DNA of 13,053 bases from Desulfobacteraceae bacterium (lineage in GTDB: Bacteria; Desulfobacterota; Desulfobacteria; Desulfobacterales; Desulfosarcinaceae). Shown here piece after piece: positions 7,794-13,053 of this stretch. Both the position numbers and the translations under genes were made by a program. Numbering within the stretch: position 1 is the first letter of the stretch; each line of letters begins with the position of its first letter. The stretch lies in assembly GCA_027031325.1 (NCBI GenBank), contig JALVRI010000367.1, forward strand, positions 1-13,053, written 5' to 3'. The notes under the pieces were generated by a model. It saw nothing but the letters and a program-made list of their open reading frames with translations. It did not search any database and had not been told where the DNA came from.

Positions 7794-9200
7794 TCAGTAT
7801 GACAGGGCATCGTTTCGCCGCGATCCCGGGTTGACGGCTTCCGGCGGGCCACAGTTGGCCTCGCGGTAAGCCTTTATCTTGTTGCGCAAGGTGCGGATGC
7901 TGATTCCAAGCAATTGAGCGGCCCGGGTGCGATTCTGGTTGACATGCTCCAGGGTCTTTAAGATCAGGGCCTTTTCCGCTTCTTCAACCGTCATGCCGAC
8001 CCTCAATTCCGCCTTTTCAATACCGGTTTGGCGGGTATTGAGGAAATCATCGTCGCCTTCGATCAAGATGTCCTCCGCAGTCAGTAAACCGTCCTGGTCC
8101 ATAAGAACCGCCCGCTCGATGGTGTTTTCAAGTTCCCGCACATTACCGGGCCAGTCGTATTGCCTCAATTTTTGAAGCCCATCTTCGGAAAACCCGCCGA
8201 CTTGCCTGTGGTGTCGTTGGTTCATTTGTTCGAGGAAATGCTTGGCCAGCAGGTCGATGTCGGATCGACGCTCCTTCAAGGAGGGAAGCTTGAAAACGAT
8301 GACCTTAAGGCGGTAGTAAAGATCTTTGCGCATCAGTGAATCGGCAACCGCTTCTTCCAGGTTGCGATTGCTGGTGGCAATGATCCTTGCGTCCACAGGA
8401 ACCGGTGCAGACCCTCCTACCCGATCTATCTCTTTTTCCTGGAGGGCTCTCAGCAGCTTGGCCTGCATGAAAAGAGGCATCTCGCTGATTTCGTCCAGCA
8501 ACAAGGTTCCGCCGTTTGCCTGTTCGAATTTACCTTGCTTGCGCCTCAAGGCGCCTGTAAAGGCCCCTTTTTCGTACCCGAAAAGTTCACTTTCGGCCAA
8601 TTGCTCCGGCAATGCAGCGCAGTTCAGGGCCACGAACGGTCCCTTGGACCTCCGGCTGCAGGCATGGATATACCTGGCCAAAACCTCTTTTCCGGTCCCG
8701 CTTTCACCCTGGATCAGAACCGTGGCATCGCTCGATGCCACCCGGCAGGCGCGCCGTATCAATCCCTGCATGTGCTCATCACGGGTCAGCGGTTGGATAC
8801 AACCTGTTTTCCGAAAGCGGCTTTGGGCTTCGGTGCGCGACGAACTTTCGGCCAGCAGCCCTTTAAGGGCCGTTGCGACGGCTTCCATTCCTTCGCTCCG
8901 GCTGAGATAATCCACGGCGCCGGCCTTGAGCAGGGAAACCGCATTTTGGAGCCTTGGCCTCCGGCTGTAAACAATCAATGGAAGATCCGGCGCTCTTGCT
9001 GTGATCTTTTTTACAGTCGCCGGCGGATCATCGACGCAATCTTCATTCAGGACGACGGCATTGCACCCGGCCGCAATTTCAGCTTCCCAAGGCGGACCGC
9101 TAATGCGTCGAATCTTAACGATCCTGTCTTCCAGGGCCTCTGCGAGTTCAAGTTCAACCCGGGCCCGCTTTTCAATCAGCAAGACAATCCTGGGTTCCAT
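7794..9200 (-). CDS. FlrC/FleR-like sigma-54 activator with a degenerate receiver domain
   Basis: This is a three-domain sigma-54 enhancer-binding protein of 468 residues. Residues 1-115 look like a receiver fold, but N52 replaces the phospho-acceptor Asp (AVVLNED), the acidic pocket is reduced to I9-E10, and R101 replaces the conserved Lys. The AAA+ domain has Walker A GESGTGKE (165-172), sigma-54-contact loop GAFTGA (212-217) and Walker B GTLLLDE (231-237). A Fis-type helix-turn-helix lies at about 410-445 (RTRAAQLLGISIRTLRNKIKAYRE). The frame extends to a TTG at 9278, but the sigma-54 promoter at 9285-9300 would start transcription below it. The ATG at 9200 has AAAGGT upstream and begins exactly at a receiver-like MEPRIVLLIE, so I use it. 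It probably activates the adjacent flgB operon. Confidence 0.87.
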   Translation of the reverse strand: MEPRIVLLIEKRARVELELAEALEDRIVKIRRISGPPWEAEIAAGCNAVVLNEDCVDDPPATVKKITARAPDLPLIVYSRRPRLQNAVSLLKAGAVDYLSRSEGMEAVATALKGLLAESSSRTEAQSRFRKTGCIQPLTRDEHMQGLIRRACRVASSDATVLIQGESGTGKEVLARYIHACSRRSKGPFVALNCAALPEQLAESELFGYEKGAFTGALRRKQGKFEQANGGTLLLDEISEMPLFMQAKLLRALQEKEIDRVGGSAPVPVDARIIATSNRNLEEAVADSLMRKDLYYRLKVIVFKLPSLKERRSDIDLLAKHFLEQMNQRHHRQVGGFSEDGLQKLRQYDWPGNVRELENTIERAVLMDQDGLLTAEDILIEGDDDFLNTRQTGIEKAELRVGMTVEEAEKALILKTLEHVNQNRTRAAQLLGISIRTLRNKIKAYREANCGPPEAVNPGSRRNDALSY

Positions 9201-9284
9201 TTTTGACCTTTGACGGTTCACCTTTTTGACCACCATTTGCCGGTTGCGAGACAGATGATCCAACTCCACCTTGACCAATGCAGC

Positions 9285-9300
9285 GGCAATAAATATGCCA
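9285..9300 (-). promoter_or_regulatory. Sigma-54 promoter of the FlrC-like gene
   Basis: The minus strand reads TGGCATA-TTTA-TTGCC, with exactly 10 bases between GG (9299-9298) and GC (9287-9286). This is a close match to the sigma-54 consensus. Transcription should begin near 9274, leaving a leader of about 75 nt before the ATG at 9200. Confidence 0.8.
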
Positions 9301-9444
9301 CCGGCCCGGCGGCCTGAAGGCAGATTGCATTTTTGATCGATTAATTTTGTGTTTTCAGCTGGTTGGATATTTCCAGGATGGGCTTTGGCAAGAGTTCCGG
9401 ATTGCCGCCGGTCCTGTCAGTTTCTTGACGACCGCTTTAACAAT

Positions 9445-9576
9445 CTGTTGAAAAGCGTCATGAGTGCAGGCCAGACAAGGCAAAATCCGACCAAAAAGCG
9501 CAGTTTATTGGTAATAAATGAGCATTTTGAGCAGGATTTCAACGCCGTCTGGCCAAGCATAATAGTTTTTCAACAG
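9445..9576. repeat. 132-bp imperfect palindromic repeat (MITE/REP-like intergenic element)
   Basis: The element starts with CTGTTGAAAA (9445-9454) and ends with its exact complement TTTTCAACAG (9567-9576). GGCCAGAC on the left is mirrored by GTCTGGCC on the right, AATCC by GGATT, and the centre is TTTATT-GGT-AATAAA (9504-9518). The two halves therefore pair imperfectly along almost the whole length. It contains no gene. It sits 5 bp beyond the stop of the FliH-like gene and about 145 bp upstream of the sigma-54 promoter of the FlrC-like gene. It resembles dispersed palindromic repeats, but copy number cannot be judged from one window. It might also end transcription of the upstream unit. Confidence 0.75.
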
Positions 9577-9581
9577 CCTGT

Positions 9582-10271
9582 TCAGGAAGGACCGGATTTT
9601 GAAAGCATATCATTCACAAGTTTTTTTATCGACCCGGTATGGGGACTGGAAACCGGCATGTCGAAAGCGTCCGGCAGACTGCGCAATTTGTCAAGACAGG
9701 CCTTCAGCCGTTGGGCCGTTGATTTCTCACAGGGCAGGAGCATCTCTCCGGCAGACATCAATACCTGGTGAGCGTCGTAGTCGGCAGCCTCCAGGGGCAG
9801 ATATTCATTGAGACCGGCCGCCATCCACTGCCGCATGGCTTCTTCCAGAGCCTTGTCCTTCCGGCCGGGTTTGTGGTTGATCACTTTTTGGCATATCGCG
9901 CCGGCCAGGGATAAGATCCATTGTCCCGAATGTTCCAGCAGCTCTTTCTTTCGATCTTGATAGCTCCCGGCTGCCGCGATAAGCTTTTCGAGCAGTTCTA
10001 TGAGTTCCGCGGCACATTCTGTGTTGGCATCGACCATGGCCGCCCGGCTACCCTCGGCTATGCCCCTTTCCTCGGCTTCCCTGAGCGGGTCTGTTGCGCC
10101 AGGCTCGTCATTCCGGTCAATCATTTCACCTGCCGTCTTGTCCCGGCTGCCATTGGAAACAGGCCCACGGAAAAGAGGGCGGAACTTTGCGGCCTCGCTG
10201 ACGCAGGAGGCCAGTCCAAGGCACTTTTGACCGATCGGCGGAAAGCTGTGTTTTTTTGGGTTCATCACCAT
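9582..10271 (-). CDS. Uncharacterised protein, possibly FliH/SctL-like
   Basis: I do not recognise this gene with certainty. The product is about 229 residues, soluble, with no signal peptide or membrane helix. Its middle has a FliH-like layout: LREAEERGIAEGSRAAMVDANTECAAELIELLEKLI, then a helical segment SLAGAICQKVINHKP, ALEEAMRQWMAAG and LPLEAADYDAHQVLMSAGEML. This resembles the V-P-D-Y block of FliH/YscL stator proteins. The start is uncertain: TTG 10277, ATG 10271 and ATG 10265 all lack a clear Shine-Dalgarno, and ATG 10124 has AGGTGA close by; I use 10271. It lies about 36 nt after the AAA+-only activator and is probably co-transcribed with it. It occupies the place where an FlrB-type kinase would be expected. 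The real fliH is at 3044-3688. The coding call is firmer than the family assignment. Confidence 0.6.
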   Translation of the reverse strand: MVMNPKKHSFPPIGQKCLGLASCVSEAAKFRPLFRGPVSNGSRDKTAGEMIDRNDEPGATDPLREAEERGIAEGSRAAMVDANTECAAELIELLEKLIAAAGSYQDRKKELLEHSGQWILSLAGAICQKVINHKPGRKDKALEEAMRQWMAAGLNEYLPLEAADYDAHQVLMSAGEMLLPCEKSTAQRLKACLDKLRSLPDAFDMPVSSPHTGSIKKLVNDMLSKSGPS

Positions 10272-10307
10272 CTTCAAGGAACAATTGAGCCAAACCCGTC
10301 CTCGGCC

Positions 10308-11357
10308 TCAGGCGCATTTTTTCAAGTCGTAACGCTTGATCTTCTCAACGAGGGTGGTTCGCTTGACCTTCAGCAACTTGGCCGCCTTGTTCTTGACCCA
10401 GTCGGTTTTTTCAAGGGACTTGTAAATGAGGCTTTTCTCGAATTCACTCACCGCCGTGCTGAGGGAAATTCCTTCTTCACCGAAATCGCATTCCGGCAGC
10501 GGCAGGGAACGTTTGCCGTTTTTGCCGAGCATCTTTTGGGGCAGGTCTTCTGCCTCGATGTAATCCTCGCCTTTCAAGACCGCCAATCTTTCCAAAAGAT
10601 TTGCAAGTTCGCGGATGTTACCGGGCCAGTCGTAATTTTGCATGATCCGCATGGCCTCTTGACTGACTCCCTGAATGTTGGAGACCATTTTATTGTTGAG
10701 CCTGTTAAGGAAGTGTTGCGTAAGCAAAGGTATGTCTTCTTTTCTCTGTCGCAGGGCGGGCAGCCTGATGGGAATCACGTACAAGCGGTAAAACAGGTCC
10801 TCGCGGAAGCTTCCTTTCTGAACCTCTTCCTCGAGGTCCCTGTGGGTAGCTGCAATGATGCGCACATCCACCTTTACCGTCCTGCAGGCTCCAACCGGTT
10901 CGAATTCCTGTTCTTCCAGGACCTTGAGGAGCTTGACTTGCAGGTCGTGGCTCATGTCCCCGATCTCGTCCAGGAAGATGGTGCCACCATTGGCGGCCTC
11001 GAATTTGCCGACCTTTGATGCCGTGGCCCCGGTGAAAGCTCCCTTGACATGCCCGAAAAGTTCGCTTTCGAGCAGGTTTTCCGGTATGGCGCCACAATTG
11101 ATTGACACAAAGGGTCGCTTGCGACGGTAAGATGCTTTGTGGATTGCCTTGGCCAGGAGCCCTTTGCCGGTTCCTGTTTCGCCGTTGATCAGGATGGTCG
11201 AATCGCTGTTGGAAACACGCCGGACCATGTTGAAAACCTTTTGCATGGCCGGGCTTTTCCCGATCACGTTTTTGAGAGCCTTGTCGGCGTACCTGACTTT
11301 TTCTTCTTCGGATAGATAACTGTCTTGGGCCGCATTGGAAGCACTCAAACCAGTCAA
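10308..11357 (-). CDS. Flagellar sigma-54 activator with only AAA+ and HTH domains (FlrA/FleQ-like C-terminal half)
   Basis: A 349-residue sigma-54 enhancer-binding protein. The AAA+ domain carries GETGTGKG (59-66; the usual Glu after the P-loop Lys is Gly here), GAFTGA (106-111), Walker B GTIFLDE (125-131) and EDLFYRLYVIPIRLPALRQRKEDI. The C-terminal Fis-type helix-turn-helix (about 306-342, NKAAKLLKVKRTTLVEKIKRYDL) is of the FleQ/FlrA type. Only about 30 residues precede the AAA+ domain, so the regulatory domain normal for FlrA/FleQ is absent. I choose the TTG at 11357 because GGAGGGG lies six bases upstream; the farther TTG at 11426 falls inside the sigma-54 promoter. It is probably the top regulator of this locus. 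The divergent flagellin gene lies about 660 nt away. Confidence 0.87.
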   Translation of the reverse strand: MTGLSASNAAQDSYLSEEEKVRYADKALKNVIGKSPAMQKVFNMVRRVSNSDSTILINGETGTGKGLLAKAIHKASYRRKRPFVSINCGAIPENLLESELFGHVKGAFTGATASKVGKFEAANGGTIFLDEIGDMSHDLQVKLLKVLEEQEFEPVGACRTVKVDVRIIAATHRDLEEEVQKGSFREDLFYRLYVIPIRLPALRQRKEDIPLLTQHFLNRLNNKMVSNIQGVSQEAMRIMQNYDWPGNIRELANLLERLAVLKGEDYIEAEDLPQKMLGKNGKRSLPLPECDFGEEGISLSTAVSEFEKSLIYKSLEKTDWVKNKAAKLLKVKRTTLVEKIKRYDLKKCA

Positions 11358-11420
11358 TCTTCCCCTCCATTTTTTTGGCGATTGACGTTTATCGATGATC
11401 AACCAGACAGGGATAGGCAA

Positions 11421-11438
11421 TAGCAATTGTTGTGCCGA
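11421..11438 (-). promoter_or_regulatory. Sigma-54 promoter of the AAA+-only activator
   Basis: The minus strand reads TCGGCACA-ACAA-TTGCTA, close to the TTGGCACG-N4-TTGCWN consensus, with 10 bases between GG (11436-11435) and GC (11424-11423). Transcription should begin near 11411. The gene would thus be expressed by the same sigma factor its product activates. Confidence 0.82.
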
Positions 11439-11564
11439 CTAAAATGGCGTCGAATGACCACCTCAAGATGAAGTGTCCGGAAATTTTCAAAAGGCCAGAT
11501 ATTGTTATGGGACAGGTTTTCTATTCAATCCCCAGCCTTGGCCTGCACCTTTCACCGGCCCTGC

Positions 11565-11585
11565 TGTTTTGCAAATTGCAAAACA
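11565..11585. promoter_or_regulatory. Perfect 21-bp palindrome, candidate operator
   Basis: The half-site TGTTTTGCAA (11565-11574) is followed by one central A and its exact reverse complement (11576-11585). It lies about 127 bp upstream of the sigma-54 promoter of the AAA+-only activator, a normal distance for an activator site. Two related, imperfect copies lie at 11744-11762 and 11765-11783. Confidence 0.6.
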
Positions 11586-11743
11586 AGCCCCGCCAAACGT
11601 TCCTGACCGATAATTCGTGCAAAAATATTTTTATCCAAATTTTATCGATGCTTACTATCAAATTGGCAGTCGATCTTCCCTGGATATGCAAATCAGGTCC
11701 GCCGTAAACCAAATGATTTCAATCTGTAAGCCGATGCCAGCTT

Positions 11744-11762
11744 CTTTCGCAAATCGCAAGAC
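11744..11762. promoter_or_regulatory. Second copy of the GCAAAT-GCAA palindrome family
   Basis: CTTTCGCAAATCGCAAGAC aligns base by base with the core of the palindrome at 11565-11585 (GTTTTGCAAATTGCAAAAC), differing mainly by T-to-C changes. It lies about 100 bp upstream of the sigma-28 flagellin promoter and about 310 bp upstream of the sigma-54 promoter. Confidence 0.45.
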
Positions 11763-11764
11763 TG

Positions 11765-11783
11765 GCTTTGCATTTTGCAACTT
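11765..11783. promoter_or_regulatory. Third, weaker copy of the palindrome family
   Basis: GCTTTGCATTTTGCAACTT shares the TTTGCA-TTTGCAA-like core with the other two copies and begins three bases after copy two. The tandem arrangement of copies two and three suggests cooperative binding, but this is inference from spacing. Confidence 0.4.
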
Positions 11784-11861
11784 TATTCTATCTTATTGAT
11801 ATACCAAAGTAATTTTTGGAGCCAAACTTTTTGGTTTTAGGGTTTCAAGCAAAAATTTGAC

Positions 11862-11888
11862 TAAAGTTTCATCCATCACCTCCGATAA
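11862..11888 (+). promoter_or_regulatory. Sigma-28 (FliA) promoter of flagellin
   Basis: TAAAGTTT (11862-11869), an 11-base spacer and TCCGATAA (11881-11888) match the sigma-28 consensus TAAAGTTT-N11-GCCGATAA at all but one position, with the exact spacing. Transcription would begin near 11895, leaving a leader of about 125 nt before the flagellin ATG at 12020. Confidence 0.9.
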
Positions 11889-12019
11889 CAGGCTGTGAAG
11901 GCGCAAATACGCGGGGAAAGGAGGCAGGCAAGACAGTAACATGCGCTGATCTAGACATTGAAAAAACCTTGAACTGAAGGCAAGAACGCCATCCAAACCC
12001 TAGAAAAGGAGAGACAATC

Positions 12020-12868
12020 ATGGCACTGGACAAAATCACCCTGACATCAGGAATGCGCAAGAATCTTTTCAGCTTGCAAAACACCCAGAAAATGATGGAG
12101 ATCACCCAGAACCGTCTGGCAACAGGTCTGAGGGTCAGAAACGCGGTCGATGACCCGGTCAACTACTTCACGGCCCTGGGGCATCGCCAGCGGGCTGAAG
12201 ACCTGGCTTCGCGTAAAGACGAAATGGCTGAATCGATTCAGTTGGTCACCGCCGCCAACGAGGGTGTTGAAGCCATCACCGCCCTCATCGCCTCGGCAAA
12301 GTCCCTGGCGACCTCGGCCCTGTCGGGTTCCACGACTTCAGAAATCAACACCCTTTACAACCAGTATGAAGAGGTGTTGTGCCAGATAGACTTCCTGGCC
12401 GAAGATTCCGGTTACAAGGGGGTCAACCTGCTGGACGGCACATCAGTCACCCACGAGATCAAATTCGACGAAACCGGTGATTCTTCCCTTACCATTACCG
12501 GTTTCGACGCCTCGGCCCTGGGTGCTACCCTCAGCCTTTCCACCCATCAGACCAACGCCTGGGTCAGTGCGGGTGGAACCGCCGACAAGGCTGAAATCAA
12601 CTCGGCCATCACCAAGCTGGACAACGCCCGCTCGGCCTTGCGGACAGAGGCCCAGAAGCTGTCGACCCATCTCAGCACCATCAATATCCGTCAGGACTTT
12701 ACGGCCGGCATGATCAATACCCTTGAAGACGGTGCCGCCAACCTGACCAACGCCGACATGAACGAAGAAGGCGCCAACATGTTGATGCTCCAAACACGCC
12801 AGGCTCTGGGTACAACCTCTTTGAGCATGGCTTCCCAGGCGGCCCAATCGGTGCTCCGACTGTTCTAG
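12020..12868 (+). CDS. Flagellin (short form)
   Basis: Flagellin is the exported subunit of the flagellar filament. The 282-residue product has the N-terminal D0/D1 region (MALDKITLTSGMRKNLFSLQNTQKMMEITQNRLATGLRV) and the C-terminal D1/D0 region (NIRQDFTAGMINTLEDGAANLTNADMNEEGANMLMLQTRQALG through QSVLRLF). Only about 100 residues lie between them, so large surface domains D2/D3 are absent. The motif NAVDDPVNYFTA (41-52) belongs to the flagellin branch with DNPxNFFTA rather than the enteric NSAKDDAAG form. C121 is unusual for a filament protein. AAGGAG lies 8 nt before the ATG. A sigma-28 promoter drives it, so it is a late gene. It is the first gene on the plus strand and divergent from the regulators. 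Confidence 0.95.
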   Translation: MALDKITLTSGMRKNLFSLQNTQKMMEITQNRLATGLRVRNAVDDPVNYFTALGHRQRAEDLASRKDEMAESIQLVTAANEGVEAITALIASAKSLATSALSGSTTSEINTLYNQYEEVLCQIDFLAEDSGYKGVNLLDGTSVTHEIKFDETGDSSLTITGFDASALGATLSLSTHQTNAWVSAGGTADKAEINSAITKLDNARSALRTEAQKLSTHLSTINIRQDFTAGMINTLEDGAANLTNADMNEEGANMLMLQTRQALGTTSLSMASQAAQSVLRLF

Positions 12869-12902
12869 CAGCCTTTTTAGGCCGGATAATGCCTGACTCC
12901 AA

Positions 12903-12929
12903 GTGGCAGGGGCTGCCGGCCCCTGCCAC
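12903..12929 (+). terminator. Strong hairpin after flagellin, terminator or mRNA-stabilising element
   Basis: GTGGCAGGGGC (12903-12913), loop TGCCG and the exact complement GCCCCTGCCAC (12919-12929) form an 11-bp GC-rich stem 34 nt after the flagellin stop. No T-run follows, so a classical Rho-independent terminator is not fully met. It may partly stop transcription or protect the 3' end of the abundant flagellin mRNA. Confidence 0.6.
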
Positions 12930-12954
12930 ACACCCTTGAACCGGGGGGACTGAA

Positions 12955-13053
12955 ATGGAAGCGGAAAAAATCACACCCCAATTTCAGGCAACAACAGGGG
13001 TCGCCCCTTCCAACGCCGTCTCCCAAAAGCCTTCTGATGGCCATTCAAGTGGA
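12955..13053 (+). CDS. N-terminus of an unidentified protein, possibly FlaG (3' end outside window)
   Basis: An ATG at 12955 preceded by GGGGGG about six bases away opens a frame that stays open for 33 codons to the window edge. The visible residues (MEAEKITPQFQATTGVAPSNAVSQ and on) are polar and disordered. FlaG proteins, which commonly follow flagellin genes, start with similar polar tails, so FlaG is the first guess from position. There is no motif to prove it. A hairpin separates it from flagellin by 26 nt of following leader. Confidence 0.5.
   Translation, partial: MEAEKITPQFQATTGVAPSNAVSQKPSDGHSSG

Larger units (their letters stand above)
11439..11861. other. AT-rich divergent regulatory region without a supported gene
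   Basis: This stretch between the AAA+-only activator and the flagellin promoter contains no reading frame with convincing coding character on either strand. It holds the three related palindromes listed separately, a sigma-54 promoter at its left border and a sigma-28 promoter at its right border. It is visibly richer in A and T than the neighbouring genes, as expected for a regulatory region. Confidence 0.6.

Noticed and set aside
7595..7852. 85-codon minus-strand frame between the FlrC-like gene and flgB
   Set aside because: It overlaps the end of the activator gene and the sigma-54 promoter of flgB, has no clear Shine-Dalgarno and no family features.
9001..9301. Search for a FlrB-type histidine kinase near the activators
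   Set aside because: No frame with H-box, N-box or PAS features exists between or beside the two activators in this window.
11432..11707. 91-codon plus-strand frame in the regulatory region
   Set aside because: No ribosome binding site, no coding character, and it covers the palindrome at 11565-11585.
11764..11781. Possible plus-strand sigma-54 promoter (CTGGC to TTTTGCA)
   Set aside because: The GG-to-GC spacing is 11 bases instead of the strictly required 10, and flagellin already has a strong sigma-28 promoter.

Overview
The window is a flagellar gene cluster from a Gram-negative bacterium, most likely a Desulfobacterota (deltaproteobacterial) or similar proteobacterium. The reasons are the canonical flgBC-fliEFGHIJK gene order, control by two sigma-54 activators, a sigma-28 flagellin promoter, and a short flagellin of the 'DDPVNYFTA' type. 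The lineage is an inference from gene content and cannot be fixed from this sequence alone.

Layout. Everything left of about 11,440 is on the minus strand and reads right to left. At the right of that block is a compact sigma-54 activator with only an AAA+ domain and a Fis-type helix-turn-helix (10308-11357), followed after a short gap by an uncharacterised, possibly FliH-like protein (9582-10271). Next comes a 132-bp palindromic repeat (9445-9576), then a second sigma-54 activator of FlrC/FleR type whose receiver domain looks inactive (7794-9200). After it lies the long basal-body and export operon: flgB, flgC (rod), fliE (rod-ring junction), fliF (MS ring), fliG (rotor switch), fliH, fliI, fliJ (export ATPase complex) and fliK (hook length control), which runs off the left edge. 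On the plus strand are a flagellin gene (12020-12868) and the first 33 codons of a further gene (12955 onward).

Regulation read from the sequence. Each of the three minus-strand units has a good -24/-12 sigma-54 promoter with exact GG-N10-GC spacing: 7589-7605 before flgB, 9285-9300 before the FlrC-like gene and 11421-11438 before the AAA+-only activator. These promoters overlap or lie next to the farthest upstream possible TTG starts, so they also correct the starts of those three genes. Flagellin has a near-perfect sigma-28 promoter (11862-11888). The inferred cascade is: the AAA+-only activator (itself sigma-54-dependent) with sigma-54, then the FlrC-like activator, then the basal-body operon, then sigma-28 and flagellin. 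The expected FlrB-type histidine kinase is not in the window, and the FlrC-like receiver has lost its phospho-acceptor Asp.

The most unusual points are: a possible second FliH-like protein encoded between the two activators, two activators that both seem uncoupled from phosphorylation, a family of three TTTGCAAATTGCAAA-like palindromes in the divergent regulatory region, and the 132-bp palindromic repeat. No clearly new defence or biosynthetic system is visible; this is mainly a flagellar locus with non-standard regulatory parts.
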